From contig ADNK01002609.1 in the NCBI GenBank assembly GCA_000320545.1, forward strand, positions 1 to 42,500: DNA of 42,500 nucleotides, written 5' to 3'. This DNA is from Bigelowiella natans CCMP2755. Taxonomy: Eukaryota > Cercozoa > Chlorarachniophyceae. The position numbers and the translations under genes are program-made. Of the stretch, positions 13,013 through 22,236 are shown one piece after another (positions within the stretch are counted from its first letter, which is position 1; every line of letters begins with the position of its first letter). The notes below the pieces were generated by a model, which was given only the letters and a program-made list of their open reading frames with translations, had not been told where the DNA came from and did no database searches.

Positions 13013-14597
13013 CATTTGTATTGTATCTAGCATTGATGCGTATAAATTCGGTAGTTAGTTGTTGGTTGCTACTGAGATGGCCGTGCTCTTGAATATCTTC
13101 ACTCACTCTGTCATTCACCTTTCTATTGACTGCACACAGAATTTGGCCCCTCTTGATGGTGACACGTCTGACCCTTACGTAACGGTCTGGAATAACCATA
13201 AGAGCATTTATCAACCGCCCCCCGCCCCCCCCTCCACACAAAAACAATAAAACGGAACTAAAACTCCGCTTCATTCTGTCTTCTGCTAGCATTCCTATAC
13301 TCAATCTATGGATGGTTTGTGCGTGCTAGGTTGAGTTTCTGGATCCGTTTGGGACAACACGTATGTTACGATAGATGTTGGTGATGATGATAATGATGAT
13401 GGCGATGATGGTATGCTTTGTTCTCTCTCGATTATCAATGATTTTCGAGAGATATCCACCATCGAATGCGAGAATCCGATGGAACGATTGCAATACGTGC
13501 ATTCATACTACACAAAAAACAAACAAAATCAAATAGTAACTCGTATCCCCCTCGCCCCCCTCCTCCCACCCACCCACCCACCCCGTCTCCCTCCTCCTTC
13601 TACTGATCTATTCTCCCCTCCGACGATGGCGGAATGGGAAAATGGCGAGCAGTCTTCAAGACTCGGACCGAGGTGATGAAAAAGTCGCTCAACCCAACTT
13701 GGAGGCACGAAATCCTGGGCGTTCCCCAGAGCATTCTGAATCGTTTCAGCTGCCTCCGCTTCGAGGTGTGGGATCACGATGTGCTGTCGGCTGATGACTG
13801 TATGGGCCATGCTCTGCTCACAGCGTCGTCCATCGAGAGAGCCACGACCGTGGATGAAATAGAGGATAGCAGGGCCGAGGCCATCTGCGCCCCGTTCCCA
13901 CCGAAGACCTCGTCGATACGGCTCGAGGACGCAAAGAGCACAGAGTTTGACGAGATTGAGAAGAGCATGTTTAAGATGACCCTAAAGCCCCGGCCAGGGA
14001 TTAAGGACGTCGTGAGCGGCACTCTGCTCGTTAATGTGACCTGTAACGACCCTTACGCTATACAACTTGCCAAGGAGGTGTTACTACTAGTAATAATTGT
14101 AGCAGTTGCAGTTGTAGTAATAAAACAGGATAAGTAGTCGAGGAAGTATGTTGGATCGGTCATTTTCATACGTGCGTGCGTCTTTGCTGCGGGGGGGGGG
14201 GGGGGCGTGGTTGGCCATCATAGGGTCGGGGCTGATGGCAAAGTAGCCTCCAGCGACACTCGGTGAAAGGGAAAATGATTCTTTCAAAACGCACAGCATC
14301 TTTATTTGTGTACACCGTTGTTTTCTCCCCCGTGTATCACCATTAGGTAAGAGCCAATGAGGAGAAGAAGCTAAGAGCGGATATGATAAAGCTAGAAGCG
14401 AAGTCCAAGCTCCGAAAGGCGATGTCATTGGCCAAGAACTTTGGAAAGCAGTGGAAGGGCAAGGCAAGGATGGCGGCAATGCGGCGACAGCACGAAGAAC
14501 AGCACAAGAAGGCGAAAAAGGCTCGGCGAAGAATCCGCAGACTCTCTGCTCCTAGCACCGAGTAATGAATCTAGATTATTTGGCACATTATATAAAT

Positions 14598-14641
<44 letters not shown>

Positions 14642-14710
14642 GCACAACAGTTTGGTAAGCAGTTGAGTAAGAACAATATGGTTGAGTGGATATCTTGAGT
14701 AATGTGTGGG

Positions 14711-14745
<35 letters not shown>

Positions 14746-14771
14746 TTGAGTAAATATTGAGTAATGTGTAG

Positions 14772-14809
<38 letters not shown>

Positions 14810-15149
14810 TAATTTCATATATATTATTCACGCCATCACTATACAAAAATGAAACGATAGGTTGCGCCAGCTGTTGCGCAAGGAGCACACCAAGATAGTC
14901 CGACCCTCCGGCGACGACTTCAAGGAATTCAAAAAGCGTTCGAAGAGAGATAGGGTGCTGTACCGCATGGTAGAGCGGCAGTGGGAGGCCAGAAGTCCTC
15001 TTAGCGTCCACGTTGGCGAGAGGAAACGCTCACGTTCACCGGGGTATTTCACAGAAGCTCCGCCAAGACGTTGGGATGGAAGGACACTATGGCGACAGCA
15101 GGTAGTTGCATCATGACAGCATTCGTGCAGATGAACCGCAGTACACATG

Positions 15150-15200
<51 letters not shown>

Positions 15201-15929
15201 CTGTATATCCTATACGACAGCCGGGAGTCTGCAGATTTACGAGGAGAGGAATGCTGTTATTCTGGGAGCCCCTGAGACCCATAAATGCGACAGAGAAACC
15301 CATAGTTGTGGATTTGACTGAGAAGAAGAAGAAGGACAGGAAGAAGCCGAGACGCATTAAAGGCCTTACGATAAAGAAAGGCCCTTTCACCTTCTCCGAG
15401 GGATCGCTAGTCTCTATAGAGCCCGTAGTACAGGTATTTAGTGATTAACAACACGTTGATTATGCATTGCTCATTTGGCTTACTGCTCTAGTCGCTTTGC
15501 CTCGATGCTGATTGCCTTCTCCGCCTCTCCGTTCGCTGTTTGTTGTTTCTTCAGGAGAAGATAGACGCTTCGGGCAACTTTATTTGCAAAATCGCTCCTG
15601 GGGTCTTCGATTGGTTAGGCCAACACTTGAAGTTCCTTGACTTGCATGGAAATAAGATCTTAGAGTTGCCTCCGGGATGCTTTGACGAATTGGTGAATCT
15701 CGAGACGCTCTATCTTCACCGCAATGTGATTGAGGAGCTTCCTGAAGGAATCTTTGACAAGCTTGTAAATTTGAAGCACCTATGGTTGCAAAGATGCCAC
15801 ATCAAACATCTAGACCAACTCGTATTCCGGAATCTCATTAACCTCACGCACCTCAACTTGCAGGTGTTTAGATGTTATTGTTGTTGCTGCTGCTACGCGC
15901 GCTCACTTTTCTCTCTCTCTCTATCTCCC

Positions 15930-16010
<81 letters not shown>

Positions 16011-16907
16011 AAGTTTCGCCGTACTTATCGTTACCTTCTTTCTTGAACAACAGCGTAACAGGATCAAGAAATTCAGAATGGGCATCTTTGACTCGTTAAC
16101 AAATCTGATGAATTTGTTTGTCTTCGGCAATCGCAATAAGTAAGAAAGAGAGCGCTCATAATGAAATTGCGTTAGATCAGTGCGGGACGCTTCATTGCCT
16201 TGGTCTTACTTTCTGTCTGTCTACGTTTCTCTCTTCCCTACATATCTCCACAGGTATCTTACAGATGGGGTTCTTGATGAGCTTCGAGTCTGTAAATGCT
16301 ACGTTAGTCCCAGACATCAAATGGTTCGCGTGCATCCTACGTGCAAAGTGATACCCTTTCCTGACGAAAAGGTAGAATAGTAGACCATTGGTGACGATGT
16401 GTGCATTTCGAGGTGCAGCGAGGAGCCGCCCTCTCCCTAACCTCGTGCTTCTCCCTCACATCTTCGGTTTCCACTCGTATCTGAATTTTTATTTTTTCCC
16501 GAAAATTGGCAGCTCTCGCAACTTCCGCGAAGCATAAAGGAAAAGATATGGCCACGAAAAACGAAATACGGCGCGGATCGATTCGGTCCCGGAGGGCTCA
16601 TCAACCGCTCTCATTCTTTAATAGGAGGGCTAGGGTGATGTTTGAACTGTTCAGCACAGAAAAAATGAACACAAACGTGATGCAGATCAGAACAAATTTG
16701 TGTGGAATTGTGTGGTTTGTTAGGTATTCGACAGGGTCCCCGAAGCACAGTGAGGAAAACCCCAATGCAACAAATGCAATGGGTTCGGGTTATGCCTCGG
16801 CAGGAAGTGGAGATGAAAAAAGGGGAGCAAATTCGAAAGGGAACAAGACCAGCAAGGGGAAAAAGGGAAGCAAAAAGGGGAAGAAGAAGAAAAAATCTCG
16901 CAAGTAG
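5339..16907 (+). CDS. Five-C2-domain, leucine-rich-repeat protein (43 exons)
   Basis: Assembled from 43 exons with GT-AG borders and matching phases (one exception at 11620), giving 3897 bases and about 1298 residues. Exons: 5339-5435, 5520-5573, 5805-5884, 6017-6089, 6247-6298, 6582-6616, 6788-6841, 7050-7103, 7209-7288, 7513-7585, 7754-7797, 7968-8045, 8167-8245, 8343-8397, 8674-8735, 9007-9075, 9298-9341, 9540-9575, 9717-9789, 9971-10026, 10232-10270, 10465-10524, 10650-10708, 10788-10865, 11011-11069, 11300-11379, 11621-11646, 11815-11911, 12043-12097, 12310-12344, 12630-12661, 12919-12958, 13140-13184, 13330-13360, 13653-14077, 14347-14561, 14861-15101, 15221-15433, 15555-15863, 16054-16139, 16254-16371, 16513-16634, 16724-16907. 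Order: five C2 domains, basic linker, LRRs, lysine-rich tail. Tandem Ca2+-type C2 domains bind anionic membranes; a Ca2+-responsive membrane scaffold is inferred. No membrane segment is seen. The ATG is plausible, but TTTTCAG at 5361-5370 could be an acceptor after an upstream exon. Exon 12630-12661 has a weak acceptor. Confidence 0.75.
6788..8045 (+). other. C2 domain B (residues about 131-258)
   Basis: Six exons: VEIIVVRAKNLLAADSG, GTSDPYVDAYIID, KTLNPEWNF, VFDRDIIGSNDFLG, GQCVVSAHQL and GFIDLTLKLEK. All five expected Ca2+-binding acidic positions are present. Introns here hold (AT)n at about 6943-6970, a CAT/CGT-rich stretch at about 7110-7150, (CT)n at about 7358-7396 and (GT)n at about 7857-7888. 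Confidence 0.85.
7358..7396 (+). repeat. Intronic (CT)n tract upstream of an acceptor
   Basis: CT dinucleotide run in the intron 7289-7512, followed by more pyrimidine-rich sequence up to the acceptor at 7512. Comparable CT tracts on the coding strand precede acceptors at 12042, 12309, 15220, 16053 and 23614. Confidence 0.9.
8167..10270 (+). other. C2 domain C with Thr/Gly-rich insert (residues about 259-429)
   Basis: Nine exons. It begins with GTLEVRIRAVQAE, then a low-complexity Thr/Gly/Arg insert from exon 8343-8397, then VSLSILVKSATNLL, GGTSDPYATVALID, NTIKKTLNP, IFDHDVIGTDDFIG and GQAVLHRATLAEK. The 80-base exon seen in the other C2 units is split in two here (44 plus 36 bases, 9298-9341 and 9540-9575), which suggests an intron gain. 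After the NP of NTIKKTLNP the sequence is VWDWDVPRI, a less typical version of the NPxW segment. Confidence 0.75.
8519..8552. repeat. (TA)n within a palindromic ATATGTATACATAT context
   Basis: TA dinucleotides flanked on both sides by TATGTATACATA, so the whole tract (about 8508-8568) is self-complementary and could fold as a hairpin in the RNA. It lies in the intron 8398-8673. Confidence 0.85.
10465..12344 (+). other. C2 domain D (residues about 430-612)
   Basis: Exons give ELGVCVVSAENLPAAD, GGTSDPFVQIIYLDAA, KKNLNPRWNFMV, VIKNFKALRFEVFDHDVFG, SNDFLGWTT and GSLQLKIRFM. Exons 10465-10524 and 10650-10708 supply the last strand of domain C and the linker. The Ca2+ positions are intact. The short exon 11621-11646 has an irregular acceptor (see findings). 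A run of G (about 11711-11729) lies in the following intron. Confidence 0.75.
12630..14077 (+). other. C2 domain E (residues about 613-803)
   Basis: Exons give QISIEIHSAENLAPLDGDTS, SDPYVTVEFLDPFGTT, KKSLNPTWRHEI and VWDHDVLSADDCMG, then a longer acidic, charged segment. The unusually long exon 13653-14077 (425 bases) fuses what are separate exons in domains A to D, which is consistent with intron loss. All acidic Ca2+ positions are conserved. Confidence 0.85.
12706..12776 (+). repeat. Compound (CT)n(GT)n microsatellite
   Basis: CT dinucleotides run directly into GT dinucleotides in the intron 12662-12918. A similar compound tract occurs at about 15934-16008. Confidence 0.9.
14347..15433 (+). 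other. Basic linker joining the C2 array to the LRRs
   Basis: Exons 14347-14561, 14861-15101 and 15221-15433 encode a Lys/Arg-rich, probably helical segment (for example KKAKKARRRIRRL, then FKEFKKRSKRDRV). The junction 14561/14861 joins phase 2 to phase 2 and makes a Glu codon. If this intron is retained, translation stops at the TAA of 14563-14565 and a C2-only protein of about 875 residues results. The join is the key support for one gene rather than two. Confidence 0.65.
14562..14860 (+). repeat. Intron with three (AT)n blocks and a duplicated flank
   Basis: Three AT dinucleotide tracts (about 14602-14638, 14713-14742, 14776-14804). The second and third are each preceded by related unique sequence containing GGTTGAGT and TTGAGTAATGTGT, so a unit of roughly 60 bases (unique part plus AT tract) has been duplicated in tandem. 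Confidence 0.75.
15555..16371 (+). other. Leucine-rich repeats, 24-residue type
   Basis: Exons 15555-15863, 16054-16139 and 16254-16371 carry about five repeats of the form LxxLxLxxNxIxxLPxGxFDxLxN, for example LETLYLHRNVIEELPEGIFD. The consensus with PxGxFDxLxN is the typical 24-residue LRR class best known from extracellular receptors such as Toll-like and lamprey VLR proteins. The array is followed by a segment with CKCY and a further Cys, loosely like an LRR C-cap. No signal peptide is seen, so a cytosolic protein-binding role is more likely. The intron at 15864-16053 holds adjoining (CT)n and (GT)n tracts. Confidence 0.85.
16513..16907 (+). other. C-terminal exons with lysine-rich tail and stop
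   Basis: Exon 16513-16634 (phase 0 to 2) joins exon 16724-16907, which ends at TAG 16905-16907. The tail is Ser/Gly/Asn-rich and finishes in a Lys-rich stretch (GKKGSKKGKKKKKSRK), a possible nuclear or phosphoinositide-binding tail. The frame choice rests on phase agreement; another open frame overlaps the last exon and runs to 17310, so the exact C-terminus is less certain than the LRRs. Confidence 0.55.
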
Positions 16908-18387
16908 CAGTGCACTTCAATCTCCAAGACGTCAGCCGAAGGAGATGCAACAAAGATTGAAGATGAAACTTCGACGTGTGGGAAGAAAGTCATGCAGCCA
17001 TTGTCACCTTGCACCCCACACACAAAGATTTCTCGTTGGCACTGCAAATGGGACGCATCGTCCAAACCATGAACACCTGGACACGCACTTGAACCTGCCA
17101 GCATGTCAAAGTGTCACTGCTGGCCAGCGCGCGCGCCATGCAGGTGGTCACGCTGTCGCGCTCACCCTGGGGTGCACGTCGCCCTCGTCAGCGGCGTGTG
17201 CCAATCTAGAAATGGGGACGTGTCGAGCGCGCACTTGCTCTCAGCCGGCAAGTTCGTTGCAGAGAGACGCACGTGGCCCTGCCGACGGGGGACTCCCGTG
17301 CCTGCACTGACTTTGTGCGGGGCCCGCGTGTGCATCGCTGCTGAAAACACCACTGTGTTCACACCGACCGTGGTGATGCCCTGGCTCACTGCTGTGCGTT
17401 TGGGTGTTGCCACCTGCCTCGCTAGCTCGCTGTGGTGAGCACGACATCAAGCAGTCGTTGCAAAAGCGTGCGTGCCACTGCGTTTGCACCGACCCTGGTG
17501 ACACGCTCGCTCACAGCTGTTGGTGCTAAAACGACTTGACGGCTGTGCTTTGCGCCAATCGCGGTGCCAATTTGAAGCCAAAGTTTCGAACGAGAAACAT
17601 CGCAAAGTCCTCCAGGTGTGGGAACGAGTGCCAGAGTGCACACAAGCAACCGTTTCCTGTGATGCACTTTGTTCTATGTTGTCGTTCTCAAAAATGTCAA
17701 TGTGTTGAGGTGAGGACGCAAACTTTTGCCTCCAGCCCGTGACAACGCAATGCTGGAATGGCGTGGCCCAAAGTCGAGGTCAATTGAAACCCTGTCAAAC
17801 CAGTCTGACTTCGGTTTGCACGCACGCACTCCACTGCCACGATTGCCGAGAGCGATTCCCCACTGACATCCCCCGGAGGGCCATCGACCTGGTGCAGGGA
17901 CACACATGTCCACATGCGTGTACGCGCAAGGAACACATGTGCCCATGCACACCACATCTAGCACATGCACCCAAAAAGCACACATGCTCTGTTCACATCC
18001 CAACATGCACCAAACAAGCCACTGCACATGTGCCTTGCAAGCAACACATGGTGCACATGGATGCATGTGTGCACATGTGAGCGCTGTCATTTGGCACATG
18101 TGCAGCTATGGGCACATGTGAAGCATGCGATGTGCACATGTCGTAGACGGCTACACGGACAGGGACATGCATGTCCATGTGCTGGGGTGGACTGCGGAGC
18201 TTGGGACCTGCTAGCCTGGTTGTCGTGATTGGGGGAAGTGACTGGATCGCGCAGTTGTTGTCGCATGTGCGCACTCCTGAAATGGCGACAGCCAATTGTC
18301 CCAGTGTCCGTGCTTTTGTGCATCGGGGAAACTTGAGAAAAAACTGACTTCCAGACTTCGTTCTCTCACGTGCGCCTGCGTGCACGG
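16908..18387. other. Gene-free region rich in CACA/TGTG
   Basis: Between the C2-LRR gene and the transposon. Many overlapping open frames exist on both strands because stop codons are rare in this GC-richer sequence, but none shows a domain, and the introns and microsatellites typical of genes here are absent. Composition differs clearly from the flanking genes (GC-richer, with CACA and TGTG words), which suggests old repeats or transposon debris. Confidence 0.5.
17890..18180. repeat. Cluster of CACATG/CACATGTG words
   Basis: In under 300 bases the words CACATG, ACATGTG, GCACATG and CATGTGC recur many times at irregular spacing, several forming the palindrome CACATGTG. It lies just left of the hAT-like element. 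It could be a protein-binding array or a degenerate minisatellite. Confidence 0.7.
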
Positions 18388-18431
18388 CAAGGGTTTCTCA
18401 CTCCCCGGGAATCCCGGCAGGGATGCGCGGA
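18388..18431 (+). repeat. Left terminal inverted repeat of the hAT-like element
   Basis: 44 bases starting CAAGGGTTTCTC and ending ATGCGCGGA. It is the reverse complement of 19611-19654 with two mismatches. The 8 bases to its left (18380-18387) are the target duplication. Confidence 0.85.
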
Positions 18432-19028
18432 CTTTCAAGGTGTGCCTTGTTTCGGCGGCAGCCGAAATTTTTTTTAGGATTTGAACTAAAAACGAAGATT
18501 TCCTTGCAAAAAATCGAATTTCATGTGTGAACATCCACATGGATTTCCATGGATTTCTTTGGCCGAAATTGACGTGAAATCTCTGGCAACGCTCGCAACT
18601 TTTTTTCACACGAGCTCATTGGGGCCAACCCCAGCACACCACACCAACCTTCCTTGCCCTCTTACCCTCATGTCAAGTTCAGAGAAGTGTGTGTTGAAGA
18701 ACGGGAGTCATGTGAGGGTGCATCATGAACACAACGGGGTCGTAGTTGCACACGACAGTGTGATTTCTCTGCCAAAGTGCGGTTGGGGTCATGTGACGAG
18801 GAGGCAATTGCGAGGAGGCTGGACGGGAAGACACATCCTTGGGGAGAACTTGAGGCAATGTTCTCGGTTGCTGAGGACGAATGGCGTCACATCAGGAGAA
18901 GCTGCAAGGAGGATGGTTTGAAGGATGTGTGCCAGTCATGCCTGTGTGCTGACCACACAAGATGCATGTGCAGATCCGGAACACACAACCCTCCAGAGCT
19001 GGCATCGCAGTGTTTGATTGCATGTTCA

Positions 19029-19148
19029 CACACAACACACACACACACATGCATTATATGCACACATGCACACATGCACACACACAAGCACACACACACA
19101 CACACACACACATGCACACACACACATGCACACATACACGCACACACC
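19029..19148. repeat. (CA)n-rich tract inside the transposon
   Basis: Interrupted CA dinucleotides with CACATGCA variants. It lies within the hAT-like element, so it could be used to follow related copies. Confidence 0.85.
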
Positions 19149-19610
19149 ATGCACGTGTGCATCGTGGCTTGCCTTTTCTTCGTTCATCACTCGCTGTTGA
19201 ATTTGAACACGTCATTTTGAAATTGTGAATCATTTCAGAAGAAATGTGCCAATTTTGACCAGTGAAAAATGAACTGGCATGAGCCCGCTGCGCCGCGCTG
19301 CGTGCACACTGCGCCTCGCTGCGCCTGCCACAAACTGCAAAAAATCATGCTTGCGCGCGCATTTTTGCTCCGGAAACGTTCAATTTTGTGTTTTGAGTTG
19401 TGAAAATTTGAGAGAAGAAAGATCTTTTTGCACCTGTCACTTTGGCATGGTTTTTGTGGAAGGAGGCGAAGTCAGGGGCGTTTCCGGAGCACTCAAAGTT
19501 TGTGCCCTACCCATTTTCGATTTTCCAAAAAACAATTTTTTTTGCTTCCCTGAGGGTCCTAGGGCCCTCACATGGTCCACAGGGGTCATGTGTGAAAGTT
19601 TGGAGTGGAA

Positions 19611-19654
19611 TCCGCGCATGCCTGCCGGGATTCCAGGGGAGTGAGAAACCCTTG
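19611..19654 (-). repeat. Right terminal inverted repeat of the hAT-like element
   Basis: Reads TCCGCGCATGCC to GAAACCCTTG on the plus strand, inverted relative to the left end. It is followed at once by GTGCACGG at 19655-19662, the second copy of the target duplication. Confidence 0.85.
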
Positions 19655-19662
19655 GTGCACGG

Positions 19663-22236
19663 CGTGCACGTCCAACTCACGTCACCTCAGTGATCACAGT
19701 GGGGTGAATGCGTGGCGTGCACGAACGTTGTCGTGCCACGTGCAGAGCTCCACGAGAGTCTCAATTGACTTGGTGGTTTCTTCCAACAACGTTCCAACGC
19801 TGCCCTTCAATCCCTTGGCCTCCATCAGTGCGGGCCAGCGGGTTCAGAGTTGACCATCGAATCCTTGACCACCTCACACCACACGCCACCAGATTTGCAA
19901 TTTTCTGTGTTTGTGCTTGTTGTTTCAGCGACGTTCCGTGGGTCTTCAAGCACTTTGACATGAAACATGAAACATGAAAGAAGCATTGATCAAAATCACA
20001 CACGCCAGAACCACACGGGAGACCAGCGTTGACACAGCGTCCAGCAAATCCGGGAACCCGTGAAAACATGAACCCACCTCAGCGATGCTGGCAACAGCCT
20101 TCACTGCGCCTGCCGCACAGTTCTTGAGGACTGGCATCATCGACTCCGACGAAGATGCTGCTGCACTAGTCTCAACGGTGCCGCGGGGGTCAGTCATTTC
20201 GGCCATGGTTTCCTGAGTTCTTGCAAGTTTGACGCGATCAGCTTGCAGTTCCTTTTCACGTGAACGACAATCAAAACCCATTGCTTATGTGACGGAATCG
20301 CCCTGCGATCTGCACATGCGAGGCTCCATTCAGCTTGTCGCAGCATCCGACCGGACCGATTCATGCACAGATTCGAGGCACGAACTGGCGTCTTCCGGGT
20401 GAACGAGCTTCCGGCGGCTGATGGCTGCTTCGCTACTTCTGTCGGCGACGTCTGACGTGCTTGTCAACTCGGTGATGGTCGCTGCATGAATGAAAATAGT
20501 TGCGTGCGAATTGAGACAAACACCCTCTGATGGTGCTCTCAAACACAACAAGAAGATGACTCTCCAGCTGCACACTTCAAATCGTCGCAGTCCACTCGCA
20601 CCATCAAATGACCACTGCTCACTGCATCGCATTTTTCTCGTCAGATTCTCTACACCTACGTCATTCATTCACAGCCGGGCACATTCAGCTTCGAAGAAAG
20701 CGTTGTGGATTTGCTGTAATGATGACAATCTGTCACATGAAGATTCACCTTCATGATGAATCTCAGAGTCTTGAAGTCCACCACCTTCACCTTTGCACAG
20801 TTTTCTTCGATATGAAACAGTCTTGCAGAGTATCATCCTCGTCTTATTGAGAAAAATAAACGATGTGTCAGGGTGCTAAGTTTTTTCCGAACCACAGTCT
20901 GTTTCTGCCTTCTGGTAATAAATGTCCAATAACGTTGTCTTGATCTGAACTAATTGACAAGCCATTATCGTTATATTATATCGTCCATGAAGCCTATTCT
21001 CATCAAAACACTGATGACTTCCAGGCCTACCTCTACCGAAATGCTACGAGCGTTGTCATCAAAGCTAGATGCTTCGGGCTGGTAGTATCTTCGACTAGGA
21101 TTTGCATATTTTTAAGTCCTAAATTTGAATCTGGGGAATCTATGCTGAATGGCAGCTGTTATGTTTCTCTTTTTTTCATTGCTGCTGTTACAGAGCGCCG
21201 TATCGTTGAGTTTTCTGTACGTCATTGTGAAGTCCTCTATATGCGTGCGGAGTCTGAGGAACTTGAGGTAGTAATAGTCTCAATAGTAGTGCCTCTAATG
21301 TGAGGGAGGGGGCTCAAATAGCAGGGAGGTGGCTTTGCGACAAGTCAATTCATATAAATATGCATACATAAATATCTTAAAATGTTTAAAATATGCGTAA
21401 ATATATTATTATATATAATTTTATGTACATGCATACATGCATATATTTACAAACTTACTGTTTGCTACTGTAACTCTTATACACACACATATTATACATA
21501 TATACATCAATAGCTATTTCGTCGGTCTTTAAACCATAGTGATTTTCCGCAAGCATTTCCTGCATGGCCCCTCATGAGAATGCTTCTCCCATACCTACAC
21601 CCCAGCTTCGGAATGTTCGCCTGTGCGTACACTTGCAGCTTGGTCGAGTTGTTCTGCATCGCATCGTTAGAGATAATTGATGTTCCTGACGCAACAGCGG
21701 CTAAGTGCAGCTGGTGTGTTTCGCTCACAAGCCTCTGCTGCTGCTGCTACTGCTGCTGCCGTAAGTCGAGATCTAGCAGCTTAGAGCGGTGGGAAGATGG
21801 GGATGGACTTCCCACGAGCTACAGCGTAAATCACCAGCAGCACCAGCATCAACACCAGCAGCAATATAGCAGGATGCTTCAGGAAGTAGAGGCAGACGAA
21901 GGCAATGCGTAACACCCACAACGGCGAAGATTTCTTGAAAAAAAAAAGGGAAAAGGAGAATCATGAGGGAGGGGAATCAGACAAACACCGATGATTGATT
22001 GTTGCTGAAAAAGAAGAAGAAGAAGAAAAAGAAGAAGAAGGCGGGGGTGATGTTTTCCCATGGAAATCATACATCTATCGTCGATGTTGCTAGCTCCTGT
22101 ATGAGGGTTTGATTTTTCTTGAAGAAAGGCTTCGTTCATGCCATCTTGGAAAGAGAAGTAGTAGGGTCAGGAGGGGGAGGAGGAGTAGGAGGAAACTTAT
22201 CAAAGCCCGTCAATGACAAACAGAGAGAGTTTGCAG
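19663..22236. other. Intergenic region before the glycosyltransferase gene
   Basis: 19663-20850 resembles the compositionally odd region to the left. From 20860 onward the sequence becomes AT-richer, with an AT-rich low-complexity part at about 21340-21510. Plus-strand frames at 21574-21912 (Cys- and Gln-rich) could belong to the 5' end of the glycosyltransferase gene, but I could not connect them with matching phases. Nothing else is recognised. Confidence 0.4.

Larger units (their letters stand above)
18388..19654. mobile_element. Non-autonomous hAT-like DNA transposon, 1267 bases
   Basis: Terminal inverted repeats of 44 bases at 18388-18431 and 19611-19654 match at 42 of 44 positions; they start CAAGGGTTTCTCACTCCCC. 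The element is flanked by a perfect 8-base direct repeat, GTGCACGG, at 18380-18387 and 19655-19662. An 8-base target duplication and ends fitting the CA(A/G)GG type are hallmarks of the hAT superfamily. The interior has no recognisable transposase: the open frames at 18523-18921 and 18777-19220 overlap in different frames and show no hAT dimerisation domain or BED finger. It is therefore probably a deleted copy moved in trans. Near-identical ends suggest fairly recent activity. Confidence 0.75.

Noticed and set aside
14347-14565. Separate C2 gene ending at TAA 14563-14565, with a second LRR gene starting near 14861
   Set aside because: The first LRR-side exon needs two bases from an upstream exon, the GA before the donor at 14562 supplies them, and the basic helical linker continues across the join. 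Kept only as a possible intron-retention form.
16702-17310. Plus-strand frame of 202 codons running past the C2-LRR gene end
   Set aside because: Arg-rich low-complexity reading of the Lys-rich tail in another frame, continuing into CACA-rich intergenic DNA. Phase agreement favours the frame stopping at 16907.
19018-19200. His/Thr-rich frames at 18962-19228
   Set aside because: Direct translation of the CA repeat within the transposon.
18523-19220. Open frames inside the hAT-like element as a transposase
   Set aside because: The frames overlap, are short (132 to 147 codons), and show no hAT dimerisation or zinc-finger motif; part of the length is translated CA repeat.
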